This document shows, piece by piece, positions 12,201 through 25,505 of a stretch of 64,000 nucleotides of DNA. Positions within the stretch are counted from its first letter, which is position 1. Each line of letters begins with the position of its first letter. The DNA comes from Clitopilus passeckerianus (Eukaryota > Basidiomycota > Agaricomycetes > Agaricales > Entolomataceae), in the NCBI GenBank assembly GCA_944990035.1, contig CALYLX010000104.1, positions 1-64,000 of the forward strand, written 5' to 3'. The notes below the pieces were generated by a model. The model was given only the letters and a program-made list of their open reading frames with translations, made no database searches and was not told the origin of the DNA. A program made the position numbers and the translations under genes.

Positions 12201-15200
12201 GCCCGGGAGGTCCTGTTGATTCTTGGTGCCACTGGTGGTCCTCGAGGCAGATACTAGCCGAAAACTTGACTATATGCGGTCCGCGGCCGGTATTTTACCT
12301 GCAAACACGTTGCCTGACCCTGCGCCCCGACCACCTATTCAGAAGATACAAAAACCTATGCCCATTACCCAGGGCGAAGGGCTTGCGCTCTGGATTGGCT
12401 CTGAATGGATATTCTACTCGGGTGAAATTGCAGACACTTGATGACTCGGACTGAGGTAGCTCCACGCTGCAAGGTCGTATCTCCAGGAAAATGGCACATG
12501 TCGTATTCGTCTCTGGGGTTCTCTGTTGTATTAGGAACTCTCGAATGCCGCTTGAACTCTGGAAGTTTGACTTTGAGATTGATGCTTCTCAACTCGACGA
12601 GGACATCGGAGGGTGGGTTGCGCCTAGGATGCTCTGGTTGCCCTTATAGAAAACCTGGCCATCTATTTTTTGCTGTACTTGCCTCTGGTCTGATTCGAGT
12701 CGAGGCTTGACGAAAAGAATTTCACCCATCGCATCAGGCCCCACAAATTCCGTGTCCGGAGGGCGTCAATCAATCCCATCAAGCAACCTGATGACGCGCA
12801 ACGTTATTTCTTTGGATATTCTTTCAAGACGGCTACACGAGGCTCTGTGCATGCCATACTATCGCGTTCTTGACGCGTCAAGCGAGATGTCGGCATATTT
12901 CAACTTCCTGCTGAGCAGGGGCCGCAGATTTGTTTCGCTTAAATGATTTCAATAGCCTATACTTGCCTTGGTGAGTGGAAAGCTCGCAATCTCAGAGGCT
13001 TTTTGACCGATAAAGGTGCTTGATACGCTTTTGGGTCGCCACAACCTCGGCTGCACACAAAACGGCTATCGAGGTGAAATTTATTGACAGGCACTTCTAG
13101 CCGCCTCACGATGACAACATGTTCTGTATACAGTATGTCGCCATTTTATCAAGGAAATTAATACCGTTATGGACCAGAAGCCTACCTCTCGGCCGCCTAA
13201 TCTGCTGCAAGGAATGTGGAGTTGTCCAAAATTCGATAGTTGTGACTCTCGATTAATTGACGAACACGTTGAGTGTGCACGAACGCTTTCCTGAAAATCA
13301 CGGCCCATTTCCATCTCTGTACGGATCCGACCTTTGATTAGCCCTGGTACTCCCATACTTCGTAGGTCAATTTTCTTTTTTTTGGTCTATTCCGAGGTCG
13401 GAGTAACAGGCCTTTTTAAGATCCCAAACGCTACGATGGTAACTTGGAGTTCTTGTCACTGTGGGGTCAGTGTAAGGAAGCTAGAGTGCGAATGCTAACC
13501 ACTACACCAAAAGGGTCATAACTGAGAAATATGCTTTCTCAGTCACTTCGCACTATATCTGTACATTAGGCGGACTGTATTAATCCCAGGATTACAGGCA
13601 GCCGTCGTACATTATCACCTCCAACAAAGTGGGATGTGTTCCCCGCGATATTTCCTCCAAACAAGGACCAGGCCACCGAAAGGGAAGGTGACCGCCGTAC
13701 CAGCTTTCTTCCTCTTCCTCCATTCCTACAACCCCCCCGCCCGTATATTTTTTGTAGCCGCGGAGGGTTTCTCTCCAATCCAACGGACTATTGCTCCATT
13801 TTTAGCGGAAGTATGGCCAGTATATATTTCAATGAACTATCGGATTTGGCTCGTTTTCATATCTGGAAAAGGAACGGAAACTAGGACATCCAGGCCAGAC
13901 AACTTTTTCGCGTCCGCGCCAGAGATTCCTATTTGAGAATTCAAGGGTTATTTTTCTGATTGCGATTGCCCTGAATCCAGTTGAATGTCGATATCAGGCA
14001 GAGAATCTCCTGATGCAAGATGTCTTCGGCGAATGAAATCGAGTTATTGCTATTCTCGAAATTGTTGGCCAGACACGCTTGCTTGGTCAACCATCAAGAA
14101 TTGTGCGCGAGTGGGTGGAATTTCCTTGACATTCGATAGAATGGCTTTCTCTCAGTTTAGAACCATAAAAACAGTATATCTGAATAGCCGTCGATGTAAT
14201 GAGTACATAGATACCAAAAGCCATGACCCTCGTGTTGATATAATCCGAGCTGTGTGTTCCACCTCATTAACCAGAATCTAGGCAAAGAATTGACTAGAGG
14301 GCCTTTCTGCCACGCCAAATGGTATCTCATAGGCATATAGACACATCCTTGCTTCCTATAAAGATGAAGCAGATTGAAGGAGGAAAGGATCAGAATTTGG
14401 TGAGAGTTTGTCAAGTGATGCTGATGTTCGATCTTCATGGATAGGGGGCAGTTGTGCCGACGTCAAATTGCATGTAAGAAAGCACCTGAAGTTTGCAAGC
14501 CTCTGGGGTGTTCGGTCCGAGTGTTTTTGGAGGCAGGGGAGGTGCGAGGGAGCAGTATGGGTCAAGAGGGTTGGTGATGTTGAAGCCTGTATTAGTAATA
14601 CAAATGTAGTGACGCATAGTACGACGTGAAGGACCACTCACTGAGGTTTCTTCGAGTCTATTCTGAAGCATCCCCATGGCTTCTCACCAAATCCAACCGT
14701 TCCATGGCCATTTCACGGCCATCCCGTAACACTTCTTGAGATGTTGAAATCAGACCAGGGTCCACACTCATTCGACGGCACCACCACGGGCCAATTTCGT
14801 GTACGTTGCATTGAAAAATCTTCTTCTGAACTTCCAGAGCCCAAATGGCCTGTTTCTGGAGAAACTGAGGGCAGGATAGAAGTCAACGATGATGAGAGAG
14901 GTGAAAAACGCGGGCCATCGCGGCGCCTCTTCAGAATGGGTCATTTTTGGTGTCATTCCATCGAGTCAAAGTAAACTTCTGAATAGAACTCAAAATCAAC
15001 AGTGTATATGCATTCTGCAATGTGATGCTGGATGAATGAGTTCCCAATGCGTTTGCACAAAATTTTGATGTTTGATCAAACAACTGCGTCTGGCCGGCAA
15101 TTTCGAAAACAGCAATAAAAGAAAATGCAAGATAAATATTGCGGTTGATGTACATACGTGGACATGCAAGATTGTAACGAGAGAATACAGATGAGGTCTA

Positions 15201-15298
15201 CTAAGAATTATAAGTACTACTAGCGAGTTATAAGCAAGATAAACGAAAATCAGAATCAAGACATGGAAAGAGAGGACAGCTCGTATCTAGAAGCCATT
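9266..15298. other. Gene-poor 6 kb interval
   Basis: No gene is supported here. Open frames on both strands are short and frames alternate without credible splice joints, notably around 11.8-12.9 kb on the plus strand, which looks like scrambled coding sequence. One two-exon candidate on the minus strand (14771-14688 joined to 14586-14356, 104 aa, with a TACTAAT-like branch site in a 101-nt intron) has no recognised domain. The right end contains the 3' flank of the beta-lactamase-like gene, the left end the promoter of the RING gene. Confidence 0.45.
13440..13520 (-). pseudogene. tRNA-like relic
   Basis: The minus strand carries TTGGTGTAGTGGTTAGCATT near 13509-13490, which matches a tRNA D-arm with the internal A box (TGGTGTAGTGG). 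The anticodon arm downstream does not pair properly and there is no good B box (only AAGAACTCC-like bases about 50 nt on). It is therefore not a working tRNA gene; a decayed tRNA or tRNA-derived element is the simplest reading. Confidence 0.25.
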
Positions 15299-17384
15299 TT
15301 AGATCTTGTCCCAGAATACTTCAGCGCGCTCCTTGACGGTGTCGCCACTGGTGGGTGGGATGCCAGAGCCAAGGATACCCTGCCAGACACCAGTCATGCC
15401 AAGGCCTATTTGTCCGTCCTCGACATCGAACTCAGCAATGGCCACCTGGTCGCTGCCAGCGGGGCGAGGGTTGTAAGTCCAGAAGGGGGCGGTATCGTTG
15501 CCGGTGGTAGGAGTGCTGCTGACCAAGCTGATGTTCCACACGTTGTTATCGAAGTGCTCGAGCTTCATGTGGGAGAACCAGGGGGAGTCGTACTGGGCAA
15601 GAAGGGTAGGGGTGCTGTCGGAGATTGCGCCAGGGAGGATGGTGGTGAGGTTGGCGGCGAGGGCCTGGCATGCTTCAGAAGCGTTTGCTGGGGCCGGGTT
15701 GATAAGGCAGAGGTCGAGCTCGCCATAGCCGGGGTTCATGTATTTGCCAACGAAATCGGTGAAGTTGAGAGTGGGCGCTTGGGATTTGGTGGCGAGGACA
15801 GTTGCTTTGACGGGTGCTACTGACTTGATGGCCTTGTACCTGGCGTCCCAGTCGATGGTGTCGAGGCCGAGGGCTCGGTCATAGATGTAATTCTTGATGA
15901 CTTCACCGATTTGCATGCCGTGTTCGTTGTCGTTGGAAAGAACAGCGCAGCCAATGAAGTCGTTGGGTAGACGTGAGATTTGAGTGTTGAAGCCTTGGAT
16001 GAAGCCACCGTGTTCGAGGACGTCTGGAAGGCTAATGAGGATAGGATCAAGCGAGGGAGCAGGAGGTTACTTACAGTGACCGCGGTAGTAGAGTTGGAGT
16101 TGAGCAGAACCGTACATGGGAATAGAATATTCAGGGAAGGAACTACAAAACGAATGTCAGTCAACAATCTGGTATGGCCAGAGGAAGAACGTACGGAAGG
16201 TAAGGTCCAGAAGGAATGATGGCAGCTGCGATCTCGTCGAAGACACCTTCAGGCATAACTTGGTCACCAGTATCGGGATGTTTGCCGCCGAGCAAGAGGA
16301 CCTTGAGCCATTGAGCCATATCGGTAGCGGTCGTTAGCATGCCACCAGCACCCGAGAGGACGTTACCATCGTCATCGGCGTCAACGCCAGCCCACCAACG
16401 CTGCTGACGTGGGGTTCCAGCGAAAGGATCGGTGTAGGGATCCCAACCACCTCGAGACATGCCGTATGCGAGTGCGCCGGGGGAGTTCACGGCTGTTTGA
16501 TAGTTGAAGGTAGACTCCTTCATGCCGAGGGGCTCGAAGATGTACTTCTGGGTGAAGCGGGGGAAGGAGAGGCCAGTGAGCTTCATGGGAACGTAAGAGA
16601 GGAGGGTGTAGACGACGTTGTTATAGAGCCAAATGTCGCGGAACTCCGCAGCCTGGCGTTGGAAGCCAAACTTCTGAATCTGATAACGAGATGGTTCAGA
16701 GAAGGAAGAGATGCCTGAAATGATATGAACTTACGACACTCTGGACATTGTCTGAGTAGTGGTAGGAGAAGTCGTGCAAGGGATAACCGGTACGATGACT
16801 CATAGCATCGGCAAGCTGGGCTTCCTCTGCTGCGACTGGGTCCGTAGCATTGAACTCAGGGATGATGTCCCTAATCTTCGTCTTCCAGGTGATGGGCTTG
16901 TTCGAGAGTTCAGGCTTGTGAATAAGGAGGCCAGAAGCAAGAACGTTGAACAACTGGGGGCACCTCGTTAGCGGCTGGTCGATCCAATATAGTGGAATAA
17001 TCGTACCTTGGTGTTGGAAGCAATGTTGAAGTAGGTATGCTCGGTGACTTTGGTACCATTACCGTTTGCAATACCATACCCCTTTGTCTCGGTGATCCAC
17101 TTTCCGTCCTTGTCCTGCTTGACGAAGGCGACGGAAATACCCCCAGGAGAGTTCCATTCACTGATCATCTTGTTGATGAAATCATCGGTCTGCTTGTCCA
17201 GGATCGTATAACCATTGTGGGCCTGGTTGTGCCCGGTATGGTTAGAGTGGTTATGACCGTCTGGATTATCCTTGCACCTCGCTGCGAGTTCTACCGGGGT
17301 GGCAGCACCAAGAGCGGGAGTGGCGAACAAGGAACCGTAGATAATGTAGTATGGAACAAGCTTGAGGAGTGCTTGAAACTGCAT
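15299..17384 (-). CDS. Secreted beta-lactamase-like serine hydrolase (S12/class C family)
   Basis: Exons 17384-17007, 16953-16735, 16679-16195, 16142-16075 and 16023-15299; 1875 nt, 624 aa. Residues 1-27 form a hydrophobic signal peptide ending near TPALGA, so the enzyme is probably secreted. All three motifs of the fold are present: S123-N-T-K126 (nucleophile and Lys), Y218-N-N220, and H388-G-G390 in place of the KTG triad element. Several N-x-S/T sites and a His/Asn-rich segment (HNHSNHTGHNQAHNG) follow the signal peptide. Fungal members hydrolyse esters, amides or lactones; the substrate cannot be told from sequence. A long plus-strand open frame at 15263-15823 is antisense shadow. Confidence 0.88.
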
Positions 17385-19511
17385 TGTGAACCTGATAGAC
17401 CTGCGAGTTGGAGCAAGCTAAGGAATCGAGACTCGGGAGTCGAGAGTGATGGTTTTTTGCCACCATTTGGCACCAACTTTTATATGGGGAACCCACTCTG
17501 CGATTCATGTGGTATGGACACAGGCGTTGATTTCCAAAAACGGCACGGATTTGGAGGTGGTGTCGCGGTTGAGAGAGCTGAAGCTTGCGGCACGAGAGCC
17601 CATACACTGTCCGTTCTGCTTCGCCGAGATGCTTGTAGGCGATGAAACATGCCCCTTGCCTGACTACCGAAGACAGAAAACGTCGGGAGAGCCCCGCATT
17701 AAAGCCCTCAGGTGCTGCCGGCCCGGCAGCATAATGAACGAGCAGAAGTCCGAAGCAAGCTGATAGAGCTTTAGGCTGAGATAACTTGGAATGGTATGGC
17801 GGGGCAGAGTTATGCTCGACAACCGCCGATGGACATTTCATGTTGGCGGTTCAACTTCAACACCAGACCTTGCGATTCAGATCTTTTGCAAAGGAAATTT
17901 TCGGGCGGCATGCCGGCAGATCCCAATATCTTTTGCTCTCATGATCGATGCGGGTAAGAAACTGACTTTGGCGTAAGACACCAGCGTATGACCTCTGCAA
18001 GTAAATTTGAGAGGAGCAGCTCTATGATAGTCTATCTCAGACTGCCACCGCTGCGATAATACAGACGACAATATGAATTCCCCTCACCAAACCCGAAGAT
18101 TCTAAGTTTAGCGCTCGTCACCTGAATGTTGTTCGGCCGCCATTGCATCGCCACCACATTTGATCCCTCTGCCTGTTTTGGGTGATCCCATCAAAGACTC
18201 AAAAGGCACACCGGAAGCAAATGCCTGTTTCCGAATCTCCAGCGGCAAAAATCTGGTGAGCAGTATCTGAAGGAACCTGAATAGCATTAGTTAGCTATTC
18301 GATAGCCACCCACTTTTCGAGACGACGTCAACACAGAGAAACCTGTACTTTGTTTTACCGAATTGAAAAAACCAGGCAAATCCCAAACTCAAGTCTTATC
18401 TGAAGCGCCAGGTCAAAGCAAGGTACACGTCCTTCCACGTCGCAGTCAGGCGTACCAATGAACCGCAAAAATGACATAGCGAACTCTGACCTGCGATGGC
18501 CAGATCATGCCGCTTCACCCACTTGAGGAACCGCCCAGTTACCTTCCAATCACGACAAACTCTGGACCACGGACGTCAAAATCAACTCCCGAGACTTCGG
18601 CACCGTAAAGTCGAATGTGTCAGCGTTGAATATCGGCCGTACGAGGACTACTTGTGCTGGCATGACTCTGAATGAAGTGGATGTTTGAGAGAGGAACAGG
18701 AGGGCAGCGGGACAATGGGAGGAGAAATTGAGCTCTAAATGAAAATATCACTCCCAAGGTCATCGATCACTCCTCGAATTTTCGCATCTCAGCCGAATGG
18801 TATGTTTTGAGTCAGGTCTCAACCTCGTGAACATTCACAGAAGAGAAGTCAATATTGGTTTTTGGTGGTATCTATGTCTAAAAGGAATGTGAGGGTATGT
18901 TGATGGTCTAATGAGGGTGTGGTAGTATCAAATCCAGGAAATGTGTACGCGTGAGAGATAAGTCCGTCGAGGTGTGACAAAGGTAGCAGGGGTATAAGCC
19001 AAGGGGGAGAAAAACGGGAGGAAAAATTGAATTGGAAAAGGAAAGGTATGTACTCAGGTTTTAGCCTTATGGTATACTTCAACCATAACCTCTTATCTCT
19101 CGATCATGAGGCATGCACTGAAGAGGGTATAGTATCTGAAACCATCGCGTAAGGCTATAATCATTATAAAAATCATAAACAGCTGAAAAAAACGGCGGTG
19201 ATGGTGGTGGTGGTGATGGAGGGTGAGGTCCGTGAAGGTGTGATATTATACACATGCGCTGTAAGGTACCATGTACGAGTGTATACACATTGCTTGAAGA
19301 AAGAAATGGCAGAAAAAAGAAGACGGAAATCGTATAAGGCATTATAGACATTATAGACATGATTGGGCGCATATATGCGGCGTTGTTTGGAGGCGGGTCC
19401 GTGCGAGGTGAATGTACGCACATAATGGACCCAGAAGTTACCGGAGACGGGGAAACAATATACAACAGAAAGAACCTAGAATAAAGATAGAAGCATCCAA
19501 GGAGAGCACAT
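17385..19511. other. Intergenic, with a short GGT/GAT tract
   Basis: About 2.1 kb between two minus-strand genes. The part next to 17385 is the promoter of the beta-lactamase-like gene. A purine-rich GGT/GAT repeat tract lies around 19195-19225. I see no gene or structural RNA; open frames on the minus strand at 18.8-19.5 kb are low-complexity. Confidence 0.45.
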
Positions 19512-20716
19512 TTAACACCTCGGGGGCAGCTGAGCAGTCGACCCGACAGAAACCAGACCGGTGCCGACGGTCCTCGCACGTGTCCTGAAGAAGGGAGTCC
19601 CAGCCTTGATCAACTCGGTGAGCCTTCCGTGGCGCTTAGCTTCCATCATGAACAGGCCCGTGGATGGGATACCCATGGCTGTACCATGCGCTGAGGTATG
19701 AGCAGGCTGCACAGCAGGTGCATGAAGGTGAGCCTTGTGAGGGAAGTTGACGCCACCGGAGTGAGAAGGTTGGAAGGCATAGGCAGGGTAGGAAGGTGTG
19801 CTAGTGGCGGCGGCACCGGAGGTTAGGACAACCCTCTCTAGTCTCGGGTTTTGTGATACCGTGAGGATGGCGTTGTTCCATACAGAGGGAAGCTGAGTGG
19901 AGAAGCTTCGGAGGCTGGGAGCATGGTAGGCGAGCGAATGAACCAGCTGTGACGTTGGCCCAGCAGTAGCTACTAGCTCGGGGACACCCGAGGGTGAGTG
20001 CACTGGCTGGGAAGAGCGAGCTGTTGGAGGCCGTGATGCGACAGGAGAGTCGTCTGAGAGCTTGAAAGCGATGTTTGCGGTATGCTGTCATACATTAAAA
20101 TGTTAGAATTGTTAACAACGAGCCACATTCCATGTATGCTTACCAAATCTTTCCACCCATCGCACTCCCTGACGGCCGTAGCAAGGGCCATGATGAAACC
20201 CCTAGGTCGGGGCAATGAGAGGTAAACATTGTTCATCCTCTTAACCGTGATCTCACAGATCTGCTGCATCTCTCCGAGGGCATCGAAGTACGCCTCATCG
20301 ATGGTTTGCGCGTCGTCCTGAGCAGGACTTGAAGGAGCAGTAATCATGACCTCCAAAGACCGAATCGATCCCGCGCATGACCGCATCACAGCTGCGGCTT
20401 CATGTGTCCAAACACCCTCGAGGGCCAGACTGCGCACGTGAGATTTAAGTGTTTCATGTGTCGATAGCGTCTGCAACAGGAGACGGGCGGATTGTGGGTT
20501 CGTAAGTCGAATGGTGTGGTAGAATAGGGGAAGTGCAATCCGTGTCAGCTGTTTTGAGACCAGGAGGGGCGCCAGCCGGGCGCTGGTGTGGTTGGCAGAT
20601 TGATGGATGAATGCAGGCCGAGCGACGGTATGGTTATGCGTCGGGTGAGCGAGAACGAGGATGAGGATCCTCTCGATGAGCTCTTCGGGGAATGAGGCGA
20701 ATGTGAGAGCGGCCAT
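19512..20716 (-). CDS. F-box-like hypothetical protein
   Basis: Exons 20716-20144 and 20084-19512 (573 nt each); 381 aa. The N-terminus FASFPEELIERILILVLAH is a typical truncated F-box start. It is followed by a helical region of the LVSKQLTRIALPLFYHTIRL kind seen in basidiomycete F-box proteins. The second half is Pro/Ser/His-rich with no clear domain. F-box proteins link Skp1-Cullin ubiquitin ligases to targets; this role is inferred. The single intron is in phase 0 with good GTAAGC and AG ends. Confidence 0.7.
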
Positions 20717-23700
20717 GATGGATGAGATGTAGTGCTTTGGGTATTGGATGTCGGTAGGATGAGTGTGTAGTGGCTGGCACAGCTAGCGACTGATTAATAT
20801 TGGACAAGGGTATAATGGACTTTTGACCGACAGCTAAGCGGGGAGGAGTAGGAATAGCTGGCTGGCACTGAATGGGTTGTATATAAACGGAGAGCACCCA
20901 GGCTGTTGGCGATTATGAAAGGGGACCAGCCTCAAGGATGGGGATTGGTTTGTTCTCTGATGGCAGTGTCAAACAGGGAAACCTGCAACCCTGCAGTAAA
21001 ACTTCGATCTCCGATCGTCCCCGATTGGCGATGGTGATCCAGTGAGCTGGTCACCCCTCCGATGCGGAATACACGCAAAGAAATATAATGCTCCGAATTC
21101 TAGCAGATTTCGAGTCTGCTTCCAGCTGGGAAACCTCAGAAACCATGACCCATGTCCTCTGAAAATGCTGCTTATCCGACTTTTACCGATAAATTTTAAT
21201 GAAGGTGCCGTGTATAGGCTTTTTTGTCCTCTCAAGCTGTTACACCGTACGGATCATTCGCTTTGTATACACAACACTCGGTGCTTTCGAATTCTCGATG
21301 CCTCGCTAGAACATGTTACTATCACGCCTCGAAATTTGCCGCGAGCAACCTGAAGAACTTGGACACCCTCCCTGGGTCAATGTACGTTCTTCCATCCCAA
21401 GCAAGGCGTTCTCTTTCCTCATCAGAAGATGGATGATCAGCACTGAGGTACAGTAGGCACTCCGCCTCCGCCGGTAGCATAAACGGAAGCTTTTTCGATA
21501 GGCTTTGTTCCCAGTGTCCTGACAACCTGCATGTTTTACCTCACACTTCTGAATAGCTGTCCATCTCTTTCGAACAGTTCTTTGTCTGTCGTCAAGCAAC
21601 TTGACTTCGCCGCGTCCCCCTATGTCCATCCATTTTCTTTGCTTCGACTGCTCGTTCTGCCCCCGACTGAGTCTTCACGTTCTGACCTGAAATGCCTCGA
21701 CCGAACCTCATGATCTTGAAACACCGAGCTCGTTATTGTTCATCTCCCTTGAATTCCGAATCATAGGAGCTCTGGAGCTTCATGACCAACTGAAACTAGT
21801 CACGTTGGACTCGATGGAACCTTTTTCTCAATTGAAGTTCGCAGATCCTTATTGTTTCCACTCTAAGCGGTAGTGGAAATTACTTACTGGGACCCGTCGC
21901 CGGGACGTAAACTGATTCCTCCTTGGACAACCTTGGGAACATACAGCTGGACGCGATTGTCCTGAGGTCCTGATAGGAATGGAGCACTGCAGCGAACGGG
22001 CATTGGAGAGCTAACGCATGATCTCCGTCGTCATAACTTGAACATGGGGCCACTTTTCGTGCTATCACGCAGCAGGATCCGAACCCCAACCATCTCTACT
22101 CTTCCATTTCATTCTTCAAACTGACAGTGAATTCATACCACTAGCACCCGGTGATAACAATAAGCACTGGGCTATGCATTATAACCTGCGATCTGGAGCG
22201 AGGATGCCTGCTAAGTACTTGCCTCGTGCCCTGTGCCTTTGGCGCCCTCTGCATTTCGCACCCTCGATCTATCACAATCACATCCTCCACAAAAACATAC
22301 AATCGCCTCTTTGTCTTTGCATCCGGACCACGCTTGCGATGTACGGCCTACGCCACATTTTACTGCATCAATGTTTCCAGACCCAAACATTCGGTGATCG
22401 CCATATCGTTTCTCCATCCATCCTTCCATCCATCCCTTGACTCCTAGTCGACCCTCCTTCAACCCTTCCCCCTCTCCCCACCAACAAATTCGATCAGTAA
22501 CGATCCATATTGTAGAATTTGCAAAACAGCTGTATTTGGTGTATTTGGTGGAAGAAAATTGAAGATATACCAAGCCGGCGGCGCCTCATATCCCGTTTGG
22601 GAAATAATTAAGACATAAGGGCGTATTTTGACCCTAGCGTTCCTCTTTGCTTCGCAGGTCCGTATGCATGACGATCGTAATAAGGTCGGCTTTCTTGGAG
22701 CTCCGCCACTCTGTTCCAACGCCGCACCAGGAATAGTAAGTCTGCGTATTGAAGGGGTTGCATCTCAGATAAGGTGCCATAGCAGCTTGATTGGCAGAAT
22801 ACGTCATGGTAAAGCGTTACTCTCCCAATTTTTATGGTCGAAGTAGTGGGCCCCCTCGGTGTCCAGCTATCTTGCCCGAGCATATCCAAAACTTGGCTTG
22901 CGTCCAAGAAAGCAAATATCTCTGCGATGGAAGAGGATTTTTGGCAGCGAATCCGTTCGTAATCGGCCAGGGTCTCTTTTCGATAGTGTAAGCCGAAATA
23001 TGAATCTATGACAACTTGCCCTGAGGGACAGTCACAAAATTGCCGGTGGATGCGCAATTTACCGGCTCATCTGTTTCGTCGTTGAACTTGGTGACCCTTA
23101 ACATGACATTTACATTACACTGTATGGATTTCATTGAGTCATAGGTGCTTACTGATAAGTTTGAATGGCCGTGGCCAGGATACCGGACCTGTTCATCGCG
23201 AAACGCGTCAGTAGCTGTACGATTTACTTCTCCCACCGCTCAATGAGTAGTTTTGAAAGGACGGCTGCTCGGTAGCTCATTGAACATTGAAGAAATTTGT
23301 TCGGTGGCCGCCGACGTCACTCGAAATGTCATCAAGTCGCTTTTCGCTTGAGGTGGAGGTATCCGCCCGTTACCTCGATTACCCATGAAGCAATTTCAGG
23401 ACTCTAAGCAGTTGTAATCTGTCTGACACAAGTTCGTGAGGTTTAACGATATGCTACACATATGAACATTGCGCAACGCAACATATACGGGGATGTGAGG
23501 CGTACAGCAATGAACCTACGCCACTGGGAACTGGTTGAAGTGAGAAATGGACGGTGAAACTCACAAAGAACGTCATTCGTCGAGCTTGACTGATAGACAG
23601 CTCGGAGGCAAGAGCGTTTCGGTAGGGATCCCGAATACTATAACCCGAATATAAGAGACCAAACTCCCTCACGGCATATTTGACGGCGGTCAATACTCAG

Positions 23701-24381
23701 AGAGACCAGGACCATCCTCGTTTTTCGAGACGCATCTCGTACACGTCCCGCTCGGATCGAGTATTCAAGGCCGTGTCAAATGGGATGGCACGGTAACATG
23801 GCTATTTCGGAAACCAGTGATACGGTGATATCGGAGTGGAAAGTTTACAGTGGGGGGTTTGAGGCGATGCCAAGTATTGTGGAAGTGTTATTCGCCAGGT
23901 CCGAGTGCTGGTGAAGTTCTGGTTTACTCAGACAAACCCGTGGTCCTTGATAAACCTTTATTTCCAAGGCATACAGCAAACGAAAGGCAGCTATCGAGCT
24001 TCCAGAGCGGCCGACTAGAGGTTACGGCGTCTGTCCGGTACGCTAAACTCAGGATGGGCGGAAGCCGGAAGCAGATGCTTGGGCGCATGAGAGGCAAGTA
24101 AGCAAGGAAATTAGCTTTACGTGGTGCAGAGAATCGAGAACATAGAAAGGAGCATCCGGCTAGTCGTAGAATGCTGTCACACCGATCAGAAGACCGAAAA
24201 ATTGGTGACTGTGAATATTTAGGCGACTTCAAGCTGCAAATAACCTTCCAAAAGTTTATCATTCAGGAAACGTTCGAAGCGACAACATATATACATTCGA
24301 TCACGACACTCGAGGCAAAAGATGTGTTCACTGGACCTACATACAACGCTGAAAACCAAGCAAGCCCAGCTTGCGAATAGT
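20717..24381. other. Gene-poor 3.7 kb interval
   Basis: Only weak candidates. Minus strand 21525-21322 is a protein-like open frame (SKKLPFMLPAEAECLLYLSA ... YIDPGRVSKFFRLLAANFEA, stop) without an identifiable 5' part. Minus strand 23700-23570 contains another open stretch ending in a GTGAGT donor-like site. None joins into a convincing gene. The left end is the promoter of the F-box-like gene. Confidence 0.4.
23006..23196 (-). CDS. Possible 44-aa small protein
   Basis: ATG at 23196, exon 23196-23153, a 56-nt intron with GTAAGC donor and TTAAG acceptor, then exon 23096-23006 with a stop. The predicted peptide runs MNRSGILATAIQTYQ and continues VTKFNDETDEPVNCASTG to the stop. The splice joint keeps the frame, but the peptide has no signal sequence or known domain. 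It may be chance. Confidence 0.22.
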
Positions 24382-25505
24382 TCATCCGGACCAGACGGCC
24401 TGATTAGATCGGGGTGATATCAGAAAATGTGCTTCAGGAAGCAAACCAGAACGTACCGGGCCGGGTTGGGTATAGTTCTTTGGAATGGCTGCAAGGCGTA
24501 TTGAGCAAGAGAAAATAGATTCAACGCAGCAAAACATACGATAGTAGATATCAAGCAAAAGACCGGGCTCCTGCTCAGTGAGGTCAGCATACCGCCGTCG
24601 ACGCTCGGCTATTTGTAACTAACCTTGCCCGTGTATACTCCAGGAATTGCGACCAAAGGACCGGGATTCCCATTTCCTCCACCAGTTAGATTGATTTGGG
24701 CGCACGAAATATAAAATTGGGCTGGATGCATATTGATGATTCGTATGGAAACTGATCAGGATTGTGACTATGGACTCACCTCCACCAAAGTAAGACGCAT
24801 CATGAATAGCGATGGCCTCCATGCGCACAAGGTATTGACCGGAAGGAGTCGAAGGAGGGATCGTGAAATTGACACGGTCGGATTTAGTGCTTGGGAAGGA
24901 GATCGACTTCCCTCCATCTGTAACGGGAGTAATTTGATACACCTGGACGCCTCAGTTTAGCTGGTCAGAAGCAACAAGAAGACTGTATTACCTTGAACCA
25001 GACGGCTCCAGAGGCGTCCCACTTCGACACATCAGTTCCAGCAGGTGCCTTCGCCATGTAGACATTCACGACCTAGCAATCCCATGAAGACCAGTACACC
25101 AACCGAATCGAAGCCTACTTACGCCCTGGTGATAAATGTTCTCGCTATCAGTCTTGAATCCTATCTGTGACCCAGCGGCGACACTGATAATGGATGCGGC
25201 CGATTTGACCTGGGTGTTGTAGCAGCGGAGGTCTGCGCTAGATACATCCGTAAGCTACATAAGATTAAGGAATGTACGGTCAGGGATTGATAGGAAGGTT
25301 ACTGACCGGTTCACGACTCTCCCAGTTGTTTGTCTTCCTGGCGTATTGCCAAGAGGATGTGGCTGCACCTCCGACGAGCACCGTCGGGAAAGTGTCTGCA
25401 AGCGATAATGTCATTCTAACAGAATGCTTAATAGGGCAGGTACGTACAATGCGCCAACGTCACAGATGCCAGCGCAAGAGGGAGGAGAGTAGATGTTAAC
25501 TTCAT
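24382..25505 (-). CDS. AA9 lytic polysaccharide monooxygenase
   Basis: Exons 25505-25448, 25395-25307, 25254-25123, 25072-24992, 24942-24780, 24721-24624, 24570-24540, 24488-24457 and 24399-24382; 702 nt, 233 aa. The signal peptide [18 protein letters not shown] is followed directly by His, the N-terminal ligand of the copper brace. The second copper histidine lies in ENIYHQG and the axial Tyr in [10 protein letters not shown]. The C-terminus YPIP...YTQPGPAVWSG is typical of the family. These secreted copper enzymes oxidatively cleave cellulose or hemicelluloses. No CBM1 follows, so this is a single-domain form of normal size. The usual His of the (R)HE motif before the second-sphere region is Met here (RMEAIAIH). 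Three exons are 18-32 nt long. Confidence 0.93.

Noticed and set aside
11762..12946. Gene on the plus strand with exons around 11.8-12.9 kb
   Set aside because: Protein-like pieces fall in all three frames with stops between them, and no consistent GT-AG chain links them.
15263..15823. A 186-codon plus-strand open frame
   Set aside because: It is antisense to the last exon of the beta-lactamase-like gene, whose minus-strand frame carries the family motifs and in-frame splicing.
17266..17841. A 191-codon minus-strand open frame
   Set aside because: It overlaps the first exon and signal peptide of the beta-lactamase-like gene in another frame and has no domain.
19190..19225. GGT/GAT tract as a CRISPR or functional repeat array
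   Set aside because: It is a simple, imperfect microsatellite; no spacer structure, and CRISPR arrays are not expected in a fungal genome.
22060..22100. Possible B box (GGGTTCGGATCC on the minus strand)
   Set aside because: No A box at the right distance and no stem pairing.
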